Shown: positions 43,505 to 56,300 of the stretch, piece after piece
Position numbering within the stretch: position 1 is the stretch's first letter
Layout of the letters: each line of letters opens with the position of its first letter
Assembly (NCBI RefSeq): GCF_031877795.1
Contig: NC_133933.1
Coordinates: forward strand, 26,192,029-26,256,028
Direction: 5' to 3'
Origin: Strix aluco
Lineage: Eukaryota; Chordata; Aves; Strigiformes; Strigidae
DNA: 64,000 bases
Program-made: the position numbers and the translations under genes
Notes under the pieces: model-generated
Database searches by the model: none
Seen by the model: only the letters and a program-made list of their open reading frames with translations
What the model was told of the DNA's origin: nothing

Positions 43505-46500
43505 GCAATTCCCTCTACTCTGCATAATGTTTTCGTAGAACATATGTATCCTGGCTGGGAAAGGGGTCATAGGTGGTTGTAGCTGAAGTTGGTGTGGTAA
43601 AAAGAACCTGTGCTTTAGCTGTAAACCAAAATACACCTAAACCCCCCTTGTATCTGAAATAAGGATTAATATTTCCACAAAGGGTATTGCATTCATCTAA
43701 GATTTTTCTGATACAGCCTAACTCAATTCCTTACCAAACTACGTGCGACTTTCTGTTGTTAGAGTGGATGGGGTGTATTGCTGTCTGCACTGATGCTTGC
43801 AGTTAACGGCCAGTGGCACTGGGAACGAAACTCTGGCCTTTTCTGCTGCAGTGAGCCATTTCCTGAAAGCCCTGTGGCCAGTTAATGATTGTAGTGGGCT
43901 GAAGTACTGTATATTTATAAAGGGCTTCAGTAGAGATGCTTTACTGATCGTTAAAACCCATTTTTGCATAGACAGTTCATGTTTAACAGTAACGTTTGTG
44001 CTTCTGGCCAGTGGGATTTGTGCATGAAATTAAGAGTGTCTAAGGGGGAGGGGAAGCACTCAGGAATTTTGACTTGCATTGTTTTCTTGATTGACTCCTG
44101 TATTTAGGGACAGAGCAGAAGCTGGTCTTGCTTCTCTACTAGTGATACTGGAGTCCTAGCCTAATCACAGATAAATATGCTAAAGAATAGACTACTTGTC
44201 ATGAAAGCAAAGAAATACTAACATCTGTACTGATCCGAGCAAATGGAAATACAAGCAGTCATCCAGTTAACTTTTCTCTTATTCACTGCTGTGATTGTAC
44301 AACTCGGTCTTCTTTATTTTCCCTCCTGAAACAGAAGTTATATTAGCCACGGTCTTAATTCATCGTTGTGCAGGATGATTGCAGTATCTTTAACACTGTC
44401 TGTCATTATTCATGCTGAATAAATAAGCTAATGTGTTTATTATGAAGAGTTAAAATTCTGCAGATCTATTATTAAGACATAATTTAATATTGTATTAATT
44501 AAGAAAGTCCCTTTGAAGTTTTATATGCAGTATTATCACTTAGAGGGAGCTTTAAAAAAAAAAAAACAAATTACAGGGAGTTTTTCCTGCTTTAGTCTCA
44601 AATATTTCTTGTTGGTTTGTTTTAAAGGTCTAAGCCCTCCCCTTTGCCCTGCCCCTCCTCTCCCTGCCCAAAGGTGTGTTTCAAAGTCTATCTAGTGAAG
44701 CAGTTCAATTATCTTTTTGCTGCTTGCTCTTTTTGAAGGCATGCAAGGGTGCTCTAAGGAAAGTAAGATGACATGCCCTGTCACCAGTGCTGGATTTAGG
44801 TCAGGTGTGTTCTCCAGGTTTCTGGGAGAGGAGACCCACTGCCTAATCCACACTGAGTATAGCTCTTAGCCTCACTGGCTGTGCAGATCAGATCCAGAAG
44901 CTTTCAAGTACACACTGTTGTCAGAAGCAGCCTTTCAATGGTCTGTGTGGCCTGGGCAGGCTATTTTATTCATTTATTCATGGGGACACCTTTATAAAAT
45001 AGTGGTGTCTTTACCTCAGTGACACGTTAACAGAAAGGGCAAATTGATTTCCCGCCTAGACTGGGAAAATACCAGGACCTCCTTGTAAGGCTGGCTTGAA
45101 AGCAACCAACTCCTTATTAATAAGGACGATTACATTAAGTGAATGAATATTAAAACACACAGCAGGATATTTTGCTGCTTGGAAAATAGTATTTACTGAA
45201 GCAGTGATTGCAGTCTAAATAGCATGTTTCTAGATTTGTAGTTACCCCTTCTCAACAGATTCTTGGGTGAATTAATATATTTGATAGACTTCCATTGTAG
45301 GTTTGTATTATATAAATTAAACTATGTGTTAGTATAATTAAAAGCTTGATCCTCCAGTCTGTTTGATTCTGTTGGCAGCAGCAGAGGTGAAAGCAGCAGG
45401 ATCTTGTTTAGCAGTTATTGCACGAATTAATGTAAATCAGGAAACATTTTAAGAATTGCTCTTTTAAAAGTGTGTGGCATGAAGTAAGATGGCCCTTTCT
45501 TCTGTTCTTTTTGTCCTTATTTTCATCTATGATGATGTTTAAATGTCGAGGTTTAGATGTAAATAACAAATGTATTCATCGGTTATTTGAGAACTGGAAT
45601 AGAAGGCTCCCAAAATAACAACAAAGTCTATGGGAGGACTTGCTTCCCAGATATCCTCTAAAACAAGCACTCTTTCATAATTATACATTTGTGTCTTAAG
45701 TCAGGTAATTTTTTTTATATGTACACTTTATTAAATGGTTGAAGGATGGAATGGCAGTATTGTTGTGTCTGGAATTAGAGAAAACTATTATCTATAATGT
45801 TGGGGCATTTGACAAAATGGACCATCTTTTTCTTTATCCCTTCCAGTGTTTGTTAAAACTGTGGTTATCTATTTTTTTTTTTAAGCTTTTAAAAGTGTTG
45901 TAACCTGAAAATACAATGAAGTAACATTCTTAAACTTTTTTCTTGTCTGGTTGTACTGTAATTGTTGCCTGTGAATAAATAGGAAAATACCAGGGATTAT
46001 AGAAATCTTCAGGTCTAGAAAACAAGCAGATTTTAAATTTGCTTTATTATTTGAGCAAGCAAAACCAACAGAGCTATGTTATTGATGAGATGAACCTTGC
46101 TTTTTCTGTGTGCAAACTTTCAGGGTATTCACCTAAGGTTTCTGACCCGATATCCTTGCCTTCCTTTGAGTCCTGCGACAAAATATTTTTCTCCTCTGTT
46201 TTAAGTGTTTCACAACTAGGCTGTACTAGGTGGCCCCTCTACTTCTGTAGAAGACTTCATTCCAATCAGTGTGTATTTTATATTGGCTGTTTTTCCTTCA
46301 GTTCTTGGCATATGTCTTCTAATTCTCTTGAAGTAGGCTTACCTCACTCTGAAATACAGAATATTTCAGTGTTTGCCCTTATCTGTGGGCACTTGTTCTA
46401 AATTCAGTTTTGTAGTGTATTGCACTGTCATAAAATCTCTTTTCTGGCCTCTTTAGCTTAATTGCTTTTTCCCCTCCAATTCAGTAACATAAAATTTCTG

Positions 46501-47505
46501 GCGATTACAGGTTGATTGTGCTGCTCTGTCCTCTTCAAGTACTTCCTTATGATTGCATCATTATGGCCTTCGGGTTCTCCTGCAGTAGTTGCCCCTATCT
46601 GTCCATCACTGTCTGTAGCAAAGGAAATCTACTTAAAATACAGTTGACTTTCAACTGGTTATCCAGCTTATGTGGTCTTCTGATCCACAACCAGTCATAC
46701 ATGTGACCTAGTTGTACAACCATGAAACATTTGCCAGCCTTCCCATATAGTTTTGGAGTAAAAGTGAAATCAGGAATCAATTAACAGTAAATACTGGCCT
46801 TCATTGGTCATGGGCCTTTTCTTAAAGTGAATAAATTTTTTGTCACCTTTTCATATGTGCCAAATGTGCCAATTTGATTGTTAATTTTTCCTTCTTCTGT
46901 AACTCTCTAAATGCAGGTCTTGTCTTTGTTCTTCTATGTAAAGAAAAATAACTGATGCTATTTTTAGGAGTATTGCCTTTGTTTTACCAAGTCTTTAGTT
47001 GACTTCCTTTTCCTTGTGCTCTTTATGATATTTTTTGTGACTTGTAGTGTGACCGTGATTCTTTCCTTTTAATGTTTTTCCTATTCTTTGTCTCAGCAAT
47101 AAAAGTGCTATGGTTTTGCTAGCCTCCTGGTCATGGTGATGTACCTATAATACAATTTAGAAATACCTCTTTTATGCACCGGTTTAATTTTTGCACTCCA
47201 TTTTATTCAAATTCACCCTCTTTCTGGTTTTGCTATGTGATACGCTTTACCATTTCAAACCACTTTTAGAACTTGTTTAGTTCTTCCTATTCTTTCCCCC
47301 TTCCCTACCTGTTTATAATGCTTACTGTCCTGAATGCTCCCTTTTATTCTGAACTTTGAAGGGAATATGCCAGCATACAAATTTTCCCTGACATGAAGTT
47401 CATCACCCAAGGTCTACGGATGGCTTGATGTGAGCTATTCCAAGGACTAATATATGTCCTGTGATCTGTGTAGAAGTGTTGTCTAAGTACTCATCCTGAG
47501 ATGTA

Positions 47506-47527
47506 AATATATATATATTTATATATA
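47506..47527. repeat. (TA)n tract
   Basis: AAATATATATATATTTATATATAC, a short AT dinucleotide run inside the probable SLC30A10 3' UTR. Confidence 0.8.
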
Positions 47528-48031
47528 CTTAAATTCTTTATAAACACTCCACCTGAACCAACTTTTTAAAGAAGGTTGGTTTCTAAACCTGAAAAGGTAT
47601 AATGAAATCAGTAGGGTTCATTAGTCATTCATTGACACCTTAGGGGAAGGCTTGGATCACTAATTGGAAGGCAGGTAAAAGGGATGTTTCTGAAAGGATA
47701 ATACAAAAGCTATGAAGATTTCTATAGGTTCTACTACTTACTCTGCTGTACAGTGGAAGCACTTTCTATGTTAAATACATTATTTGAACAGTGATACCTT
47801 GATATGAGGATGTCACTGTATAAGATTGTTACATTTATGGAGTTGTGTTGCTTAAAAGTTTCCTCCAGTTTTTCTGTTCATTATGTGATTTAAATAATGT
47901 GCCAAAATGTAATTTCCATGATTGCTGAATCAATGAATTGTAAATCCACTGTGGTTTTATTAACTATTAGTGAAAAATTAAAGTTTTATGTACAGTTATA
48001 TTTTTTTCAAAATGAAGTTGGAATGTCTTGT

Positions 48032-48055
48032 AAATAAAGTGTATTTTTAAATAAA
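48032..48055 (+). promoter_or_regulatory. SLC30A10: Tandem AATAAA poly(A) signals, probable distal end of SLC30A10
   Basis: AATAAA at 48032-48037 and 48050-48055 are separated by a short AT-rich spacer. TGTTCCGAGCTTGATGTATG follows as a plausible GU-type downstream element. Confidence 0.5.
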
Positions 48056-48075
48056 CCTGTTCCGAGCTTGATGTA

Positions 48076-51000
48076 TGTTAGCAATAGGGAGCTTGTGTCA
48101 GTTTGGATAACTTTAAGACCTTTGTATGAGTAAAGTCTGTTCTTAACCTATGAGCTTGTTAATGCTGCAAATTTTGTTGGTATTTGGAAGAAAAGGGGAC
48201 AGACACTCAAAAGCTTTTCCTCTGCAAGCGTCCTAGCATTGCCTAACCTGGGAGTGAATTTAGAGTCTGTAACTCCCGGGTACCAGACAAGCAGCTTGGC
48301 TGCAACTGGATGGGCTCTTCACAGAATGTAGGTGCTGTTTCATTACCCAGCTCTGCTAGGTTATGCCTGCTCATTTGGTGTTTAGCTTCTACTCAACAAC
48401 TCGCCTGCCTTCTCTGTCTTCAGGTGCACATCTCTATGTGTGTGAGGATGTTGCTGCATGGAGAAAGTTGACTGTATGTGTAATATCAGGCTCAGAAGAG
48501 CTTTGAGATTCTCACTTCTGGGTTTCAGAACCTGAATGTGCATGTTAAAAATGAGATGTGGCCTAACACTACAAGCTTAGGTGCTGGTTTTGGAGCAGCA
48601 GTCAGAGAGGTGCCCTCATATGTTCCTCTCTCCTTAGCATTGATATCAAGTCATCTGCCACCTGGGTCCTACTCCATTGTGTCTGATTCTCCAGTTGTCC
48701 ATGTGCCTACACATTTTTCTTAATAATGATCGGTAAGAAGACAGTAGAAGTTATGCCTGGCTTTTTTTAAATCATCTTCTGAGTATGTCCAAATTGCAGA
48801 ATCTATCTGAATGTTCCATAAGAAATTCAGTTCAGTTTTGGCCAATATGTTGCCTGTGTCCTGTGCTTGGTTGATGTTCTTCAGCTTGTAGCTGATGGAC
48901 CACTGGTGTTTTAGGAGACAGAAATGAAAAATCTATAGAGCAATTCCTGACAAAATTAAAATAATAGATATGCTCAAGAGAAAAAAAAAAAAAAGAACAG
49001 AACATAAATGTTGAGGGTTTAACCTAACTGTTACTGGTTGTACATGAAAATGATCGCAGCAAGGCTGCCCAAGTGATCCTGGAATTGCTTTTCAAAGAGG
49101 TAAGATCATGCTCTGATCAATAAATGTTGAAAAACACCATTTTAGGAACAAGGAAGAACAAGGGCTTGATAGATTTGGAGCATGCAGCTTTAATCACATT
49201 TAGTGAACAGTTGCCCTGCTGCACAGACTGGCATAAGGCAATTGAAATTTAAGGACTTCTCCTCTACACAGAGGCCCTTATTTTGTATCTGAGTCCTTCT
49301 GTAGCAGAAGGTATTTTCCCCATTAGAGGGCTGCTACTGTTTTGATACTTGGCTACCCTCCAAGAAGTCACAGAAGAACTAGGATGAATTTGGCCTGGAT
49401 GTAATATTGCATTTTTAAAAACAGTCTCTAAATTGAAAATTCACGATCTGTATGTTTTTTTATGTGTCCAATATTTATATATGCAAAATGCTTATGCATT
49501 CAAGTTATAATATATATTTGCAATTACAGTTTGTTGGGCTTTCAAATGTGTGGTTTTAAACCTGTACACTTCTGTAAGAATATTTTAAGAGGCTGCTATG
49601 GATTCCCCACAGATGTGTGCACAACATCTATCTGCTGAGGGGAAATACTTTCTGATCTGGTGGAGATCCTGTCCTGATCCAAAGTTGTAGTAAGAAGTGG
49701 GGAAATAGTGGTCACAAATGGGTGATGAAGCATCAGTTAAATTCACTGGCAAATTTAGAATACAGTTGGGATGAAATTAGTGAATCTTCCAGTTAGGACG
49801 AGGTGGAGGTTCAGTAAAACTGAGAGTAGGAGATGTGCAATGAAATGTTGAGGGAAGTTGATGAGGTACTCAGCAGGGATAAGTAAGCCTCTGCTTCTTT
49901 AGGGACAGAAACTTTGCCCTTTGATGGAAAGATGGAATTTATTGTTGAGTCCTAGCTGTATTTTACAGTCAGAGAGCTATTTTGCTATAAAATTCTGGAT
50001 GGAGGGACATAATTTAATGCTTACCATCAACTCTCCAGAGAAGTCACCAGAGCAGCCCTATAGGTTTGTGGCTGAACTCATCTCTGCTAAAGTGACATTG
50101 GCTGTGTGATGAAAGAAGCACATATCTTGGTCAACAGAGATAGCAGGCATTTGAATAACTGTGAAGTGTTATTGACTACTTCTATAGTAGTAAACTAATT
50201 ATACCTGGGAATATTCCCAGGCAAAGAGACCAGCCAGCATAGAAGAGCTTGCATCTATGCAAGTAAAGTATCATCCACTTTGAAAGAGGGTGGCTCTGTG
50301 CTGATGGCCAACTGAGATTAGGTCCTTTACTCTGGACTGTGCCCAGGAACGGCCATGGAGAGCAGTAATTGCTGCAGGCCATGAAATGCTTGAACAGCTT
50401 ACTAGTATAGATGATCATGTTTCATGCCCAGTCACTTTTTAATTTGCTAATATTGATGAGGCCCTTGGTCCCTGAGCCTTTGTGCTGTTTTGCAAGGTAG
50501 CAGTACCTGCAGGAGGAGATGAAGCTGGTGGTGGTTTCTTGGGATCTGGGGCTGAAAGGTTTCCTCTTTTTCCACACCTATGCTGTGCTATACCAGTGTG
50601 CAGGGTGAGCTGGGAGGGGAAAGGCTGCCTGGATCAACAGTGCAGTCAGCAGATAACGCTATCATCACAGCTGCTTGCATGGCTCTGGAAACAAAAGGCA
50701 CAAGGCAAGTGGCACGTTCGATATGGTGTTGCACTTTGCTTTACCTCCTTCCAGTCCTAGTACTTTTTTTTTTTTCAGCATTCACCCATGTTTAATAAAG
50801 CTCTGTGTCTGTTTAACCCCATATCTCAGACCACCCTGTAGTGAGGAGATGAAAACAAAACTATGGCAAGAGGCTTCAGAATATGTATGGGAAAATAAAC
50901 CCGTGAAGACATTCTACAAGTTATTGAAATGGTACAGTAGGTCCACAGTCTAGGGTACAGAAAGTTTTGTAAGTAAAGTATTGCATAATTCAAGAGGTAG

Positions 51001-52690
51001 AAAACAACCCTTTTTTCAGTATACACTTTAAAAATCAATCATTTAAAAAGCATCTGATGCGGATGAGCTGATCCCCCAAGTTTTAAGCCAGGAAGTACAA
51101 CAGGCGGCAGGAAATCAGTACAATGAATGCCATGACATCTCGCAGAACAGCACGTGCTTTAATCAGCTATTTCTTTTTAAAATTGCCATATGAAGTAAGG
51201 ATGGTAGCCTTTCTGCATATCCCAGTTTCCTTTGCCCAAATTGTTCACTGAAAGTGTTTTCTTACGGCTGGGCTTAAGGGCCCAGCAGTGTGTGGGGTCT
51301 ACCCTGCAACAAAGCACCCACCAGCAACACAGTACCCGCAACTCTTGTGCTGGCTGGTGCATGCTTCAAATATTTGCACACAAATGAGTTTGGGGACGTT
51401 GCCATCTGGGGAGCACTGTTCTACTTGTGAACGGCTCTGGCGCTGTGTGATTTCCAAGAGTATAAGTGGGTGTTTGGTCAGCCCTGAATTGTCTGGGTAT
51501 AGATTGTTAAGTCACAGTAAAGGATGCCAATAATGGTGCCAAGAGGAGCTGCTTCCCACCCCTCGCTGAGGAGGAAGAGGGTCTTGTTTCTTCCCCAGAG
51601 CCATGCCAGCTCTCGGGGAGAAGACCTGTGTTGGAGCAGACCCATAGCTGTGCTGTGGCAAAGGGACATTGTGCATCCCCCGGGACAAACTACTTCAGCT
51701 GCTGCAGGGGAAGGATTTGCTGTGGCTTTCAGAGAGGGAAGAGTGGGAACCTGTGCAACTCCCTTGGTAGCCCCCGAAACCCCGTTCTCTGAGTACCAGC
51801 TTTGCTTTCAAGCACAGTTCTGAGGCCATCCAGGAGTGGGCAGTGGTGTATGCGTCAGCTTTCTGCCTTCTACTCCTGGATGCTTTTTATGTGAAGGGAA
51901 AGGACTTAGAAATGTGTTGGGTGTTTTTTATGATTTCCCTTAATTCCCATTGTCTGCAGATGTGAGCTTTTTCATTTGTTTGCTGTAACTCTAATTTGCC
52001 TCTGCACTTTAGTATCCAAAATATGAAATGTGATCTTAACTGACCAGCTCCTTACAGTCGCAGTCACAGGAAGTCTATCGACCCCTGACAGTAACAGAGG
52101 CTTGTCTTTTATGCTAATATGCTGGCACTGTATGTCTGCACTGAAAAAGGAAAAAGCAAAGGCAGAGATCCCAAGGTATAGTACTCCTAAGGGTTATGAA
52201 GTTCTATAAATGATGAAATGGATTATGCTTCCTCCTGGTGTAAGGCAGGGTACTGCTCCTCCAAGAAGAAAACTGATCATTTTGGGTTAGTAGTTGGGCT
52301 GACGTGAAGGCTATACCCAAAGCCTGCCTTCAGCAGACTGAGCATCACTGTCCTTGTGGTTCTTTCAGCTTTGCCAACCCAAGAAGGAAGGGATTTGGCT
52401 CCTGATGCAGGAACAGAGGAGCAAATTATCTGCGGGTGGAAGTGAGCACAAGTGTGTTGGCTAGAAGTTCTGGCTATTTTCACCAGCTGAAAATTTGTCC
52501 CTGTGCTCTGCTCTACTCTATGTGGCAGGGAACTGGGCTATTGGCACAGCAAGGAGGGGTTACGCAGAGACTCAGTGGTCATCTTAAGGGGATAAAAATT
52601 TATTTTTCTGGCTACAGTAGGGATCTCCAGGGGCCATGGAGCAGTAAGGCAATGATCCCCTGCTCCTGCTGACAGTGGCGCTTGTTCCTG
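48076..52690. other. Intergenic sequence downstream of SLC30A10
   Basis: No exon, RNA gene or transposon recognised. Contains an A-run (48981-48994), a T-run near 50766-50775 and an 11-bp inverted repeat at 51827-51882. GC content rises moderately at 51.25-51.85 kb without CpG-island character. Confidence 0.5.
51827..51882. repeat. Perfect 11-bp inverted repeat (potential hairpin)
   Basis: CATCCAGGAGT at 51827-51837 and its exact reverse complement ACTCCTGGATG at 51872-51882 are separated by 34 bases. Probably chance, but long enough to form a stem. Confidence 0.6.
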
Positions 52691-52695
52691 TACAG

Positions 52696-52721
52696 ATATA
52701 TATATATATATATATATATAT
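52696..52721. repeat. (AT)13 microsatellite
   Basis: Uninterrupted AT dinucleotides. Expected to be length-variable. Confidence 0.95.
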
Positions 52722-53044
52722 TATTTCTGGCAGAAGGCAAAGGCTTCTGCTAATTATGTTATATTTGCAACCCCCAACTAACACTGATGTCGTGTTTCCT
52801 TCTGAAAGACAAATACTGTCTCTCTTAAGCACTCTGTGTCCTGGCCAAAGAGTAATCATGTGAGGCAGCAGCAACGGGAGACCAAGGGGAACAAAGAGGA
52901 GACTGGCTCACAGAGCTCTTTCAAAGTAGTTGTTCACTTGGCCAAGGAGTTCGGCAGCTTGCCTGTGCATTTTTTGAATCCAGTGTCTATCATACAGCCC
53001 CATGCCTGTGGCTGTGTGGGTAAGGGTAACCTGCTTTGTATGGG

Positions 53045-53059
53045 ACACACACACACACA
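53045..53059. repeat. (AC)7 microsatellite
   Basis: GGG followed by seven AC units and an A-run. Confidence 0.9.
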
Positions 53060-53244
53060 AAAAGCAAAACACAGTCTGGGCAAATGTGACTTCAGGACAA
53101 GGAGCCGTAAGGAAGAGAGGGATGGAGCACACCTCTTTTGTAGGATAGAGGTTGTTTCCACAGCAAGTGCCAGCAGCAGCTCTGCTGCCCGAAAGGCAGT
53201 CAGCAGAGAGGGGCTGATGAAATGGAGAAATGTCTTATATTTAA

Positions 53245-53335
53245 CACAGACACGCACATACATGTATGCGCATGTATTTGTTTTTGCATGCACACACACG
53301 TGTATACACACACGTCTACTGACATATATATGAGT
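53245..53335. repeat. Imperfect CA/TG-rich alternating purine-pyrimidine region
   Basis: About 90 bases of ACACAG, CGCACATACATG, TATGCGCATG, CACACACACGTGTATACACACACG and ATATATATG. Alternating purine-pyrimidine DNA of this kind can adopt Z-form and is usually polymorphic. Open frames through it on both strands result from the repeat. Confidence 0.8.
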
Positions 53336-56300
53336 GTATGCTACTGACTGTATCTTACCGTATTTATTACCATTCAGCAAATGAGAGTTTTTGCTTTAGT
53401 CACAGTGCCATACAAATACCACTTGCTGGTTATCCCTGATACCTTCTATCTGGTATATCCTTCCTGCTTATCACTTTGAAATTGGGCCTATTCAGTATGT
53501 CAGGCTTGCATAGTTGCCCTTTAAACAGTTGTGCATCTGCCTGACAGAAACTTCCAGGGTCTAGCAGCAGGGTTTTGTGTGTATTTGGTATATTTTCTGT
53601 TCCATTAATGAGCACTGCCGTGTGGATCGCAGCTGTGTGAGGCCGCTTTCTGCTAGGTACTGAAGTTGTGTAAAGGGCAGAGGCATAATAAGTGGTCTTT
53701 CCTTGTCATGAGGTTCATGCTGATTTTCCCTGCTGTGGTTGATCTGAGAGCAGAGAAGTGTGCAAAAGTAGTCTTTAAAAGGTAGCTAGACATGCACAGG
53801 GAGAAAAGAAAAGGGCATGTATGGCCAAATACATCCATTCCCCTGGGAAAAGTTGTCCTGCTGCTTTGTTCAGTGGGTAACTGCTACTGCAGTGTGTTTT
53901 TTGGCTGGCAACAGCGTCCATAATCCGACCAGCTCTTATCGCCCCTCCTCAAGCGTGTCAGGTCCTGCTCCACCCTGACTGTATCTGGGGGCTCCAAACT
54001 CTGTCCCCTCTGATTCCTTTGATTATTTTCTTTCCACTTGCTCTTCTCAGATGCTTTCTGTCTTGTCACCCAGCACCTTCCTAATCTTTCTTCCTTGCCC
54101 AGCTGTCCAGGGCTGCCAATCTCTTCCTCACCAGCATGCTGTTGGCCATCTTGCTCTTGCTGTCTTTCTTCTTGGAGGCCTCTTTAGCTTAGTCCTGGAA
54201 AAAGTCGAAAAGGGAGGTGTTCAGAGTGGCCAGGTCTAGGGCTTGAGAAACCATCCAGCTTGAAAACTAACTTGCTCTTTAAACTGCTCAATTTTATATC
54301 TAGATCTGGAGGTTGAAAATACTGATGGCAAATTTTCTCTTTATTATTGAAAACTATCCAATGGTGTGTTAGAGGTTAGAAAGTTTGAAGACGTGAGAAC
54401 TCAGCTCAGTTACTGTGGCTAAGTAGAACTGTTTTTAAATACTATTACTACTAACAACAAGAAAAGAAAAGGCTGTGGTGACTAGTTTCAAGCAATTCAG
54501 AGAAGGGGATCAACACAAAGATAGCCTGCAATATTGCTACTTAAGGAAATATTTGTGAACCCTCAAAACTTTTGTGGGAAACCATGTAAATTCAAGGGTA
54601 CAGGAAGAATTTGGCTAGACCATTTTCCACAGCCTTCTTCAGGGTCATGCAGTGACCCCTGACACAAAGCTCCCTCCAGCTGCTTGAGTGCTCTCCCTTT
54701 GGCAAAGATCACAGATGTCCTCAAAACTATCCTTGAGGTCCTGCCCATCCACAGCACTGACAAACCACCTCTTTTTTAAACCTGATTTTCATCTTGTTTG
54801 AGACCAGGCTGGCCTTTGCCACCTTGGTCTGATGCCTCACAATGGCAGCATTCGGAAAAATGCAGAGCATCCTTCTGATGTGTGATTTTTCTCAAGACAT
54901 CAAAAGCATTTTAGAGAGCTTGGGGTGAATACAAAATCAAGAACAATGTGCCTCTGTGTGTGTGTCTTGTTCTCAATTTATTGTTTGGGGTGGGGAAACA
55001 AAGAGGGTTCAGGTACAATAGAGATTCATATGTGCTCTTTACTCAGCACTATGTGCTTTAGCATAAACCTCCTAACCCCTGTGGAGCTGCTGCTGTCTTG
55101 ATAACAAGCAGACATTATGAGTTAATGCTTATAATAACATTTCATTTGGTAAAAGATTTCCAGGGTTTACAACTTTGAACCTGTTATCCTATACCAGATT
55201 AATACAACTGTATTTACCAAAGTGATTACAAGGGCACTTCTCTTGAGATAGGCAACTTTTCTTGTATGAATGATTAAACAATTCTGACTAATTTGACTGC
55301 TGTATCACTTTTTAAGGAAAGAAGTCTAACAGATCTTGAGCAAAGATTCCAGGCACTTAACCTTTTAATCTGATTAATTAAAAATGAAGTTCTGCTGATT
55401 TGAAAGACTGGTGATTCTGCCTTCACTACACTATGGGTATTGCAAGAGCTGTGAGACTGAACGTCATGAACCTCCACTGTGACACTCATCACTGCTACTT
55501 CTTTTGTCCAGCTGAACCAATGCCTCTGTCCTCTCAGATTTTTTTTTTTTTTAATCTGTTCCCCACTGCTGCCCCCCTGCCAAGCTTTCAATGATAAGAC
55601 TATGTTAATAAAGCTGAATTTTGTTTGCCCAGCTGAGCATTGTAAAGAAACCCTCTGAAGTCTTGTTTGACTATATACTAAGGAGTAAATGTTTAAAAAT
55701 GTTAATCTGCATGGAAATGTCCTAAAGTTTATTGCTCTTAATATTACTAATCGTTCCTTTATTAGGAGAGCACGTGAGAATGGGTGAAGGTCAGAACCCT
55801 GTTTTGCCAGATGTACTAGAAACATAAAATGAGTGGCACTTCTGAAGCCTGAAGAATTTAAAATGTAGACCAAATTCTCAAAATTCCTGCTAATTTGGGG
55901 ATATTTTTGATGTGAGTTTTGCTTTTAGTGGGGTTTGGTGTGAGTACCCAGTGTAGCTATGGTGAAAGGGGTGTCAGGAGTATGTGTAACTTTTGCTTCA
56001 TGGTTGCTTTGTCTTGACTTCAGATTTAGTGATGTTGAGTCCAGATATAAGTTAGTACATCAGGATTTATGCATGTAGATATATAGGATTTATGCATGTA
56101 GGTATATATTTATCAGTGAACTTGCTGATTTCAGTTCTATAAATAGCTTAGGCTTAGTAAAGAGACTAAGAAGTTAACGAGTCCATTCTTCAGCTCTGAC
56201 AGGAGTGCTAGTCCTCGTATCTGTCAGGCTTCGTGCTTCACCTGTGGATTCAGAAAGGAAGTTATTTGGTCTCTGGTCCCAGGCCTGTGGCATTCAAGGG

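Larger units (their letters stand above)
43505..48075 (+). other. SLC30A10: Probable long 3' UTR of SLC30A10
   Basis: About 4.5 kb of AT-rich, T-rich plus-strand sequence without recognised transposons, ending at two canonical signals (48032-48037 and 48050-48055) followed by a T/G-containing stretch. Upstream AATAAA signals at 44418, 45974, 46830 and 47098 offer shorter forms. The extent is inferred from signals and the absence of other features; transcript data would decide it. Confidence 0.5.

Noticed and set aside
52836-53380. Open frames of 148-165 codons on both strands around 53 kb
   Set aside because: Both run through the CA/TG repeat region, which lacks stops by composition. No recognisable protein or splice context.
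54560-54900. Possible processed-pseudogene-like segment on the minus strand
   Set aside because: Some stretches look coding-like, but I could not match them to any protein and frames are interrupted. Not supportable without a database search.
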